Positions 1 to 5,266 of a stretch of 26,651 bases of DNA are shown here, one piece after another. This DNA comes from a virus: positions 1 through 26,651 of IMG/VR virus record IMGVR_UViG_3300007519_000069; one strand, given 5' to 3'. Under the pieces are notes generated by a model. The model was not told the DNA's origin. It did no database searches and saw only the letters and a program-made list of their open reading frames with translations. The first letter of the stretch is position 1. Each line of letters starts with the position of its first letter. The translations under genes and the position numbers were made by a program.

Positions 1-50
1 GTTTGCGCCAAAGTCACGCTCAATTCCCGTTTATAATATTCATTTGACGC

Positions 51-161
51 ACCCCCAAAATGGGGGTGGTTAAAAATTGTTACGCACCCCCAATTTGGGG
101 GTGGTTAAAAATTGTTACGCACCCCCAAATTGGGGATTTGACGCACCCCCAAAATGGGGGT
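51..161. repeat. Four tandem 17-bp C5/G5 palindromes (iteron or operator array)
   Basis: Four copies of a dyad of the form ACCCCCA-AAW-TGGGGGT lie at 51-67, 86-102, 121-137 and 145-161, each preceded by ACGC. Copy 2 is a near-perfect palindrome with 8-bp arms. Copy 3 has a degenerate right arm. Centre-to-centre distances are 35, 35 and 24 bp. The last spacing is shorter by 11 bp, about one helical turn, so the sites would stay on the same face of the helix. The first three units share the spacer motif GGTTAAAAATTGTT in whole or part. Copies 1 and 4 are both preceded by TTTGACGC, which could contain a -35 box, but no good -10 follows. Tandem phased dyads next to a replication gene are typical of initiator iterons or repressor operators; the sequence alone does not decide which. 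Confidence 0.85.
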
Positions 162-188
162 ACGGATAGACTATAACTACGGATAGAC
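161..188. repeat. Two direct repeats TACGGATAGAC
   Basis: An 11-bp motif, TACGGATAGAC, occurs at 161-171 and again at 178-188, 17 bp apart. It starts on the last base of the fourth palindrome, so it may be part of the same protein-binding region. Nothing else shows its role. Confidence 0.7.
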
Positions 189-297
189 AATAGGCCACTA
201 TTAACTGCCTTGTGTGTAATTTTATTTCCTCTACCGCGCTTCGCTTGCTTCCTCGCCTTCACTTCGTTGCGGCCGAGGCTTAATTGGCAAATCAAAA

Positions 298-362
298 GAC
301 CTAAGCTAATGCTTTTCTTAGTGTCAACTTCGGTTGGCATTGGCTCAAGGATTAGGCTGGTC
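298..362. other. Nested hairpin with UUCG-type tetraloop (possible structured RNA)
   Basis: Read as plus-strand RNA, AGCTAATGC (304-312) pairs over 9 bp, with one G-U pair, with GCATTGGCT (337-345). Inside is a short stem CAAC-TTCG-GTTG (325-336) with a UUCG tetraloop. CCTA near 300-303 can pair with TAGG at 353-356 as an outer clamp, or GACC (298-301) with GGTC (359-362). The minus strand folds similarly. A separate leader RNA, an antisense regulator and an mRNA 5' structure are all possible. No named RNA family was recognised. Confidence 0.4.
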
Positions 363-467
363 AAAGTTTATGGATATGGTTAACGCAACAAACCCCGTTC
401 AAGAGATTCCAGAAGAAGCAAAAGAGGTTGAGGTATCTTGATCTGATTTACAGCTTAAAGTAGGATT

Positions 468-513
468 GAGCCGGTTGGTATTTTCAGTACCAACTAGCTC
501 ATGGGCGTAGCCC
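468..513. other. Two stacked hairpins in the leader
   Basis: GAGC-C-GGTTGGTA (468-480) pairs with TACCAACT-A-GCTC (488-500) around the 7-nt loop TTTTCAG. That gives a 12-bp stem with one internal mismatch and one wobble. It is followed two bases later by GGGC-GTA-GCCC (503-513). There is no T-tract afterwards, so this is not an intrinsic terminator. A structured 5' leader or antisense target upstream of the replication genes is possible. Confidence 0.45.
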
Positions 514-540
514 TAAGGATATATTTACACGCATAACCAG

Positions 541-587
541 TGCGCTAAATATTTTGATACTCAACACACTAGAGTTGCGTTAAATAT
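541..587. repeat. Direct repeat TGCGYTAAATAT
   Basis: TGCGCTAAATAT (541-552) and TGCGTTAAATAT (576-587) differ at one base and are 35 bp apart, the same spacing as two of the palindromes further left. They could be binding sites, but two copies are weak evidence. Confidence 0.4.
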
Positions 588-733
588 GAACATAGTTTAC
601 CAAGACACTAAGCACCATGCAAGAGCTTTACTAAAATAATGCGATATATTCCGTAGAAATTTCTGTATCTTGAATTTAGCAGTTACTAATTCACACCCCA
701 AGGAAAGGGGGAACTAACAAGAGGACACATGTG

Positions 734-871
734 ATGATAGTTTTACAGCCAAACGTATTTAAAAGCCTTCACAAAGTGATGAAAGAGTTAGACCAAACAG
801 CAATGACGACCCCTGAAAAGTTTGCCCACGTGCAAGGGTTGCTCAAATTAATCTCAAGGAGAGATGCGTAA
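734..871 (+). CDS. Small protein preceding the replication initiator (45 aa)
   Basis: A 45-codon ORF begins at ATG 734 (or GTG 731) after GAGG at 721-724. It ends in TAA at 869-871, whose last A is the first base of the initiator's ATG (TAATG overlap). That overlap suggests translational coupling and argues that the ORF is real. The product (begins MIVLQPNVFKSLHK) is predicted to be largely helical, with a central TTPEKFAHVQGLL segment and a basic C-terminus (SRRDA). No family was recognised. Its place makes a replication accessory or purely coupling leader peptide plausible; both are inference. Confidence 0.55.
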   Translation: MIVLQPNVFKSLHKVMKELDQTAMTTPEKFAHVQGLLKLISRRDA

Positions 872-1671
872 TGAGTATTGATATGAAAACTAATTCATTT
901 TGCATAAAGAGAGTAGACCCTCGTTATGTCACATTAAACGAGGACATCTTCATGTCATTGCCTGGCGACTGCCTGAAAGTTTACCTAGCGTTACGCTTTG
1001 AAGCGGATTATGAGATGGAATACTCATCTGTGAAGAGGAATGTGCAGTTTTTAGCGAATAAATCATTAATTAGCGTCCGGCAAGTAAAGTACTGCTTAAA
1101 AAAACTAGAGGAGCAAGGGTTAATTATGAGGGAAAAAAACCCAGGCTACCAAACAACTTACTGGGTTGCTAAAAACTTAAACCATTTTGTCAAAGTTTCA
1201 GTAGTGCAGGAGGTGCACGGGGTAGTGCAGGAGGTGCACGGGGTAGTGCAGGAGGTGCACGACATAAACAATAACTCTTTCATTAATCATTCCAATAAAG
1301 ATATATGCACCTCCGTTCCGGAGATGCAGCCAGCTGCCCCTAAAGAAGAAAAACCCAAGCCCACAGTAACCAAGGAGGTAGCCCAGTATGTAACCGCATG
1401 GAACCAGTTAGCGAGCAAATACAACCTAAACACCATGGGCTCAAACCAGAGAGAATTAAAAGCAATCGAGGCTAACTTAAGAAAGCTAAAGCCTATTTGG
1501 GACTGTGTGTTAACTCCCGAATCGTTCGTTTGCTTAATGGAACAGGCTGCAATACTGAAGCACGACTACTTAATTCAGATGAATTTTGAGCTTGAATGGA
1601 TTTTAAGAGAGAAAAACTTTATGAAAATTTACAAAGACGTAGAGAGGGCGGGAAATGAAAGACCACGATAA
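871..1671 (+). CDS. Phage replication initiator, winged-helix (lambda O-like layout)
   Basis: This 266-aa protein probably binds the phage origin and recruits the helicase encoded next. Residues about 20-105 look like a winged-helix domain of the phage replication-protein type (LPGDCLKVYLALRF, then FLANKSLISVRQVKYCLKKLEEQGLI). Residues 111-131 are three copies of VVQEVHG/D, encoded by 21-bp DNA repeats. A low-complexity, Pro/Lys-rich linker (about 132-160) leads to a C-terminal domain with TAWNQLASKYNL and many aromatics. In lambda O, an N-terminal DNA-binding domain, origin repeats inside the gene and a C-terminal helicase-loading domain come in the same order. Start ATG 871 has AAGGAGAG upstream. 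The 3' end overlaps the helicase gene by 17 bp. Function is inferred from fold pattern and context, not from a database match. Confidence 0.8.
   Translation: MSIDMKTNSFCIKRVDPRYVTLNEDIFMSLPGDCLKVYLALRFEADYEMEYSSVKRNVQFLANKSLISVRQVKYCLKKLEEQGLIMREKNPGYQTTYWVAKNLNHFVKVSVVQEVHGVVQEVHGVVQEVHDINNNSFINHSNKDICTSVPEMQPAAPKEEKPKPTVTKEVAQYVTAWNQLASKYNLNTMGSNQRELKAIEANLRKLKPIWDCVLTPESFVCLMEQAAILKHDYLIQMNFELEWILREKNFMKIYKDVERAGNERPR
1201..1263. repeat. Three 21-bp tandem repeats with dyad (origin iterons)
   Basis: Three in-frame copies lie at 1201-1221, 1222-1242 and 1243-1263; the first two are identical and the third differs at two bases at its end. Each contains the dyad GTGCA-GGAGG-TGCAC. The 21-bp period is two helical turns, so the sites are in phase. 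In the protein they give VVQEVHG twice and VVQEVHD once, in the linker between the two domains. They are the best candidate for initiator-binding iterons. Confidence 0.8.
1264..1328. other. AT-rich DNA-unwinding candidate and flanking inverted half-iteron
   Basis: Directly after the tandem repeats, 1264-1305 has only 8 G/C in 42 bases. It is followed at 1306-1314 by TGCACCTCC, the exact reverse complement of the iteron half GGAGGTGCA. GGAGATGCA at 1320-1328 matches that half in the original orientation at 8 of 9 positions, so 1306-1328 is an imperfect dyad around GTTCC. Iterons plus an adjacent AT-rich strand-opening region are the hallmark of lambda-type origins. That this one melts first is inference. 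Confidence 0.6.
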
Positions 1672-2986
1672 AAATACAGAACTACGCGTAATTGGAGCAC
1701 TAATTATCTGTGGTAGCATGAAAGATGAGGGCGCGGTCAGTATCTTTTCCCAGGTGACAGAAGATTTTTTTATGTCGAAAGACGTGAAGGAATTATTTGG
1801 CGCAATTAAATCTCAAGTTTTAAAAGACCTGCCATTTGATGCAATAAGTTTATCACCTATTATTTCCGAAGTTGCATACCAGCTGCTATTACCGATACTT
1901 GACGGTGACTACCATTCATTTTCAACAATCAGCAATGATATTGAAGTTTTAAAGAAAATGCATCGTTTGCGGCCTAAGCTTGAATTAATAAAAGGAGCCA
2001 ACAGAGCTTTGTTAGCAGAGATAAACCAAGATGTAGCTCTTGAGTTAATACAGGAGTTAGGGTCAAAGCTAATAACAGATAGACCTCTAGCAAAAGAGTA
2101 TGCACAGGAATGCGAAGAGCTTATTGAAGAAATACTTACCTCCGATGAAAACCCCACAGAGATTAAAACTAACCTAAGGGATTGGCCTCCGTTTCCAGCA
2201 ACGGGGATGATTGTAGTTGCAGGGCGAGCGGGTATAGGTAAAACCATGATGGGCTTGCATTTATTGGAGAAGATACTTGAGGCTAAACCAGGAACCAAAG
2301 CCATTTACTTCAATCTAGAGATGAGCAAAAGAGTTATGGTTAATCGGTATTTAAATATGATTTATCCGTTTACTGGCTCGCTTAAATCCGCTTTAAACAT
2401 GGGTGGTGCAACAGAGTTGCTTAAGCGTAACCTTCTGTTAATTACAAAGCCGAACGTGACAATAAGCGAGATTGAATTAATCTCCACATGCCAATCATTG
2501 GAGCATGATATTTCCGTTATTGTTGTGGATTACGTTGGGCGCGTCAAAGGCTTAGGAAGCAATAGACATGAGCAATTGGAGGAGATAGCTCAAGACCTCG
2601 CAGGGTTAGCTATTAAGCTAGATTGTGTTGTGCTCGCCATACAGCAAGTGAGCAAGGAAAAAGTGGAGAAAGTAAAAGTAGACAGAGTCCCAGAAATACA
2701 CGAAGGAGCTGGCTCCATGGGCTTTGAAAGAGCGGCTGAATGGTGGTTAGGGATTGACCAGCCCCAGGTAGCAGAGCCTGAAAACCCCTCGGTTAAAGAT
2801 TTGTTTATCGTAAAAAATCGCAAGTCGCGCGGGGACTCGGGTTACTTTACTGCCTATCTAACATTCAAAGGCGGTAGGTTTTATGAAGTAGACCAAAGAG
2901 AATGCGAGATAAAAATGAATAACCAGGGCTTTAACCTAACCCCTCTATCTAAATTTAAAAAGGAAAAAAACTATTGCAAGGAATGA
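1655..2986 (+). CDS. DnaB-like replicative helicase
   Basis: The 443-aa product should unwind the template 5'-3' as a hexamer. Residues 1-110 resemble the small helical DnaB N-terminal domain. The RecA-like ATPase domain has Walker A GRAGIGKT (190-197), a following FNLEMSK motif (219-225), Walker B ISVIVVDY (286-293, D292), and a VVLAIQQVSK block (325-334) typical of DnaB/Gp4 helicases. GAGSMGFERAAEWW (351-364) fits the DnaB nucleotide-sensing region. Length fits phage DnaB homologues. There is no zinc-finger primase domain, so primase would come from the host or from another gene. Start ATG 1655 follows GAGAGGG and lies inside the initiator's 3' end, indicating coupled expression. Initiator followed directly by a DnaB-type helicase is the P22-style arrangement, in which the phage brings its own helicase. 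Confidence 0.9.
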   Translation: MKDHDKNTELRVIGALIICGSMKDEGAVSIFSQVTEDFFMSKDVKELFGAIKSQVLKDLPFDAISLSPIISEVAYQLLLPILDGDYHSFSTISNDIEVLKKMHRLRPKLELIKGANRALLAEINQDVALELIQELGSKLITDRPLAKEYAQECEELIEEILTSDENPTEIKTNLRDWPPFPATGMIVVAGRAGIGKTMMGLHLLEKILEAKPGTKAIYFNLEMSKRVMVNRYLNMIYPFTGSLKSALNMGGATELLKRNLLLITKPNVTISEIELISTCQSLEHDISVIVVDYVGRVKGLGSNRHEQLEEIAQDLAGLAIKLDCVVLAIQQVSKEKVEKVKVDRVPEIHEGAGSMGFERAAEWWLGIDQPQVAEPENPSVKDLFIVKNRKSRGDSGYFTAYLTFKGGRFYEVDQRECEIKMNNQGFNLTPLSKFKKEKNYCKE

Positions 2987-3048
2987 GGCGTTTTAGTTTG
3001 TGATAAAGTCGCCTAGGTGCTAGCATAACTAAAAATATTAGGGGTTAA

Positions 3049-3288
3049 ATGATGGCTAAGTCAGAAATTAAAGCAGAACAACGCGCACCAGTAGTCACAG
3101 AACGCACACGCAAGCCCCGTGAAGGCTTTAAAAACCCAAACCGAGGCATCCCAGTGGCCGAAGGGTTAACGCTTCAGGACGTGCCTCGTGAGATGATTCA
3201 AGCGCATCTTCGAGCTAGTGAGCAGGTAGCAAAACAGCGCTTCAAAGAAAAATATAATGCTGGATTTGGTGGAAACGAATCTTTTTGA
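3049..3288 (+). CDS. Hypothetical basic protein (79 aa)
   Basis: A short gene follows the helicase after 62 bp, with a Shine-Dalgarno-like AGGGGT at 3040-3045. Two adjacent ATG codons (3049, 3052) can serve as start. The N-terminal half is rich in Arg/Lys/Pro (TERTRKPREGFKNPNRG) and probably disordered. The C-terminal half (VPREMIQAHLRASEQVAKQRFKEKY) is predicted to be helical. It ends 8 bp before the endolysin start and is surely co-transcribed with it. I do not recognise the family; a nucleic-acid-binding accessory protein is a guess from charge only. Confidence 0.65.
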   Translation: MMAKSEIKAEQRAPVVTERTRKPREGFKNPNRGIPVAEGLTLQDVPREMIQAHLRASEQVAKQRFKEKYNAGFGGNESF

Positions 3289-3296
3289 GGTGAGTC

Positions 3297-3842
3297 ATGG
3301 CTGATTTCAATGCGTGTGTAGATCACGTTTTAGCTAACGAAGGCGGTTATTCAGACAATCAGAAAGACAAAGGGGGAGCCACTAATTTTGGTATCTCACT
3401 TAGATTTCTGAAGGAAGTTAACCCGAAAACATTAGTACGCAATGGAATCACCGGCGAAGTTACCAAGCAAACGATTAAAGATTTGACAAGAGAGCAGGCG
3501 GTTAGCTTTTATTATTCTGAGTTCTGGAATACGGCTAGATTTGACAAAATCATGAATGGGATTATCGCTAAATACGTTTTTGATAGCGCGGTTAATCATG
3601 GGTTGCACCAGGCCACGTTAAACGTTCAGCGCGCTTGTTGTTCAGCACAAAAAAAGGTTGATTTTATTATGTGTGATGGCTTGCTAGGCCACAAGACATT
3701 GGGAGCTATCAACCAAATTTCTTTTTCACTCATACCGCCTATGATTAGTGAAAGGGCTGGCTTCATGCGTAGGATAGTGGCTAGAGACCCTACGCAATCG
3801 GTGTTTTTAGATGGTTGGTTAAAACGGGCGTATGATATTTAA
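3297..3842 (+). CDS. Endolysin, glycoside hydrolase 108 type (N-acetylmuramidase)
   Basis: This 181-aa enzyme should cleave the glycan strands of peptidoglycan at lysis. The N-terminus has the GH108 signature NEGGYSDN with the expected catalytic glutamate at E15, then KGGATNFGIS (25-34). The C-terminal half (AVNHGLHQATLNVQRAC and DGLLGHKTLGAIN) matches the small peptidoglycan-binding domain that usually follows GH108. Length is normal for the family. There is no signal peptide or N-terminal membrane anchor, so release should need a holin, and none is recognisable next door. Start ATG 3297 has GAGGTGAG upstream. The TAA stop overlaps the stop of the convergent minus-strand gene. Confidence 0.92.
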   Translation: MADFNACVDHVLANEGGYSDNQKDKGGATNFGISLRFLKEVNPKTLVRNGITGEVTKQTIKDLTREQAVSFYYSEFWNTARFDKIMNGIIAKYVFDSAVNHGLHQATLNVQRACCSAQKKVDFIMCDGLLGHKTLGAINQISFSLIPPMISERAGFMRRIVARDPTQSVFLDGWLKRAYDI

Positions 3843-3970
3843 TCGCCTCGCGACTCCTTCCATTCTTCGGTTGCTTGTTCTTCCCTTGCATTGTTTTTGA
3901 GTTGTTCGGAAATTCCGTAAGACTGGTTTAATTCGTCCTCGTCACCGTGGCATTCATTGGTTTCATTCAT
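3839..3970 (-). CDS. Hypothetical acidic protein (43 aa), last gene of minus operon
   Basis: ATG at 3970 has a strong ribosome-binding site, GGGAGGAAAG, six bases upstream, which decides this start over longer in-frame choices. The product (MNETNECHGDEDELNQ...) is acidic in the first half and rich in Glu/Gln/Lys, soluble and probably helical. It overlaps the end of the membrane-protein gene by 8 bp, and its stop codon overlaps the endolysin stop on the other strand. Unknown family. A soluble partner of the 40-aa membrane protein is possible only from context. Confidence 0.55.
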   Translation of the reverse strand: MNETNECHGDEDELNQSYGISEQLKNNAREEQATEEWKESRGD

Positions 3971-4085
3971 TTTTAACTTTCCTCCCACGTCTAGAATTCC
4001 CGACCTGGCCAGCAATAAACAGCCAAAAAGCCAAGGAAGCAAAACCAAACACCACCTTGCCTAGCTCGTAAAAAAATCCATCCAT
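3963..4085 (-). CDS. Small single-pass membrane protein (40 aa)
   Basis: ATG 4085 starts one base after the stop of the upstream 76-aa gene, and the ORF ends at TGA 3963-3965. The product MDGFFYELGK is followed by about 19 hydrophobic residues (VVFGFASLAFWLFIAGQV, roughly 11-28), then a basic tail (SRRGRKVK) that should stay in the cytoplasm. Coding is supported by tight packing between two genes on the same strand. It lies close to the endolysin, though on the opposite strand, so a holin or lysis regulator is conceivable; a host-membrane effector fits equally well. No family recognised. Confidence 0.55.
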   Translation of the reverse strand: MDGFFYELGKVVFGFASLAFWLFIAGQVGNSRRGRKVKNE

Positions 4086-4086
4086 C

Positions 4087-4317
4087 TTAAAAGCCCTCTA
4101 TTGGTAGCCCGAGCTCTAATGCGCGAATTAATTCTTTAGCACCTTCTATCATGTTTTCTGCTTCGCTTCGACTGATATAATCCCCGATTGAAGCCAGGTT
4201 ATCGGAATCGTTGAGGTAATATTTTAAGCGTAAATAATAACAATCTTGATATTCTACCGCGTCACCCTCGAATGATAAGTCGGCGTGAAAGCTGTTTTTT
4301 AAGTCGAATATTTGCAT
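4087..4317 (-). CDS. Hypothetical protein (76 aa)
   Basis: This gene sits two bases after the stop of the J-domain gene, with no good ribosome-binding site of its own, so its translation is probably coupled. The product starts with a likely beta-rich part (QIFDLKNSFHADLSFEGDAVEYQDCYYLRLKYYL would form alternating strands) and ends in a helix (RSEAENMIEGAKELIRALEL). It is acidic overall. The family is not recognised. Co-expression with a J-domain protein suggests a shared role, but none can be named. Confidence 0.7.
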   Translation of the reverse strand: MQIFDLKNSFHADLSFEGDAVEYQDCYYLRLKYYLNDSDNLASIGDYISRSEAENMIEGAKELIRALELGLPIEGF

Positions 4318-4319
4318 AA

Positions 4320-4796
4320 TTAAGCCGCCTTCAGTTTGTTTTGTTTCACGCCTGCTCTATCGCTACCGTATACCGCGCGGATATCATCCATGGTTTTGCT
4401 GCCACGGCTGAATGACTTGTAATCGCTTGGACGGTAGAACCACATTTTTTTCTTGATTGCCCACTTGTAACCGGCTGTTTTCAAGACTTCACGGTGAGGT
4501 TTGGTATCACCTGAAACCCACACCCACGCGCCACAGACTTCGATATCGAGGTTTAAACCCATGATTGCGGTTAGTGCCTCGAAAAGCTCATGGCCGTATT
4601 CTATGCCCGTTTGTTCTGTGCCCGTGTGGTCTTTAAGTACTGCATAAGCTTCATTAACTGCTTTCATCATCTCAAGCCCTGCCGGATTGCGGTCAGGGTG
4701 ATACAGTGAGCAAGCTTTTCGGTAAGCTTTTTTTGTTAGTTCCGGCGTTATGTCACCGGTGAGCCCTAGAATTTGGCAAGCGTCTGTTATTTTCAT
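4320..4796 (-). CDS. J-domain (DnaJ-like) protein with phage/plasmid-type C-terminal domain
   Basis: Residues 1-55 form a J domain with YRKACSLYHPDRNP; the HPD motif at 33-35 is needed to stimulate Hsp70/DnaK ATPase. The rest lacks the Gly/Phe, zinc-finger and client-binding regions of DnaJ. It has instead a compact module with VWVSGDTKPHREVLK, AGYKWAIKKKMWFYRP (about 92-123), which I know from J-domain proteins of mobile elements. At 158 aa it is a J-domain adapter rather than a full chaperone. It is the second gene of the minus operon. Likely role: redirecting host DnaK to a phage process such as replisome remodelling, virion assembly or host takeover. Which one is not shown. Confidence 0.85.
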   Translation of the reverse strand: MKITDACQILGLTGDITPELTKKAYRKACSLYHPDRNPAGLEMMKAVNEAYAVLKDHTGTEQTGIEYGHELFEALTAIMGLNLDIEVCGAWVWVSGDTKPHREVLKTAGYKWAIKKKMWFYRPSDYKSFSRGSKTMDDIRAVYGSDRAGVKQNKLKAA

Positions 4797-4828
4797 GGCA
4801 TGTTTTCCGTTATGTTATGTAATTAATA

Positions 4829-5068
4829 TCAATCGATACGGTATAAAACGCTTCTAATCTCGTATATTTCAGAGTCTAAATCACGGGTGTGAAGCAGTTC
4901 GCTTATTATTTCTTTAACTATCCCAATGGCTTTTACAGTAAATGAGGTAGCTTCAAGTGCATCATCTTTTGCTTGAAGGATGGCTAGCTTTTTTTCAGCG
5001 ATAGCGATAGTGTCGAGTCTGTTTTGTTCATTTGTAACCGCCGCCAATCTTTCTAATATATCTTTCAT
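4829..5068 (-). CDS. Hypothetical helical protein, first gene of minus operon (79 aa)
   Basis: ATG 5068 is preceded by AGGGGC six bases upstream and lies about 40-50 bp downstream of a near-consensus promoter. The protein is predicted to be almost entirely helical (ILERLAAVTNEQNRLDTIAI, then EKKLAILQAKDDALEAT), with heptad-like leucines that suggest a coiled coil. It ends DSEIYEIRSVLYRID. No domain is recognised. As the promoter-proximal gene of a divergently transcribed cluster it could be regulatory or a host-interaction factor; there is no sequence evidence for either. Confidence 0.7.
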   Translation of the reverse strand: MKDILERLAAVTNEQNRLDTIAIAEKKLAILQAKDDALEATSFTVKAIGIVKEIISELLHTRDLDSEIYEIRSVLYRID

Positions 5069-5115
5069 TTTGTGCCCCTGGTTTGTTTAGTTCGCTTAAT
5101 CGCTAACTTGGATAC

Positions 5116-5144
5116 ATGATAGCATTGTGTTATGTTCTTGTCAA
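5116..5144 (-). promoter_or_regulatory. Sigma-70 promoter of the minus-strand operon
   Basis: Read on the minus strand: -35 TTGACA (5144-5139, 6/6), a 17-bp spacer, and -10 TATCAT (5121-5116, 5/6). It points at the ATG at 5068. Spacing and sequence are near ideal, so it should be strong and usable by host RNA polymerase. Confidence 0.85.
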
Positions 5145-5147
5145 CAC
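5127..5147. promoter_or_regulatory. Inverted repeat over the -35 box (possible operator)
   Basis: GTGTT (5127-5131) and AACAC (5143-5147) form a 5-bp inverted repeat with an 11-bp spacer, a spacing seen for dimeric repressors. It covers the -35 box of the minus promoter. Arms this short could occur by chance. Confidence 0.3.
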
Positions 5148-5266
5148 TTTGTAAACAAATAATTAACTATAACGTGGGAAAGTGCTATTACTAAGTAGAT
5201 CCACTCGCTTTTTATGCGGTAAACTCAGGCAATGAATGACGTTTTTTATTTAACAGAGGGAATATT

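Larger units (their letters stand above)
1..733. other. Non-coding leader upstream of the replication operon
   Basis: No convincing gene lies in this stretch. It holds a palindrome array (51-161), a short direct repeat (161-188), a nested hairpin with a UUCG-type loop (298-362), two stacked hairpins (468-513), a 12-bp direct repeat (541-587), a perfect 10-bp palindrome AGAAATTTCT (655-664), and a C4/G4 dyad (696-711) just before the ribosome-binding site of the first small gene. The first 36 bases could be the 3' end of an upstream gene (frame 1 stops at 34-36), but this cannot be decided. No clear promoter for the replication operon was found; TATAAT at 32-37 lacks a good -35 partner. Confidence 0.6.

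Noticed and set aside
51-161. CRISPR array
   Set aside because: Repeats are 17-bp palindromes with near-identical short spacers and no cas genes; a protein-binding array fits better.
161-190. T7-like RNA polymerase promoters (ACTATAAC here and at 5166-5173)
   Set aside because: Only two loose matches of 8 bp, no conserved longer block, none before the virion genes, and no phage RNA polymerase in the window.
80-364. 94-codon reading frame on the minus strand across the palindrome array
   Set aside because: It starts at TTG without a ribosome-binding site, its end is made of the translated repeats, and the product has no family-like features.
370-441. 23-codon ORF (begins MDMVNATNPVQEIPEEA)
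   Set aside because: Very short, no good ribosome-binding site, and not packed against another gene.
466-515. tRNA gene
   Set aside because: The hairpins do not form a cloverleaf, and no T-arm sequence or CCA-end pattern is present.
586-639. 17-codon ORF in the leader
   Set aside because: No ribosome-binding site; expected by chance.
3839-4048. Longer 69-aa version of the last minus-strand gene with a hydrophobic start
   Set aside because: The strong GGGAGGAAAG site selects the internal ATG 3970, and the extra part overlaps the 40-aa membrane protein in another frame.
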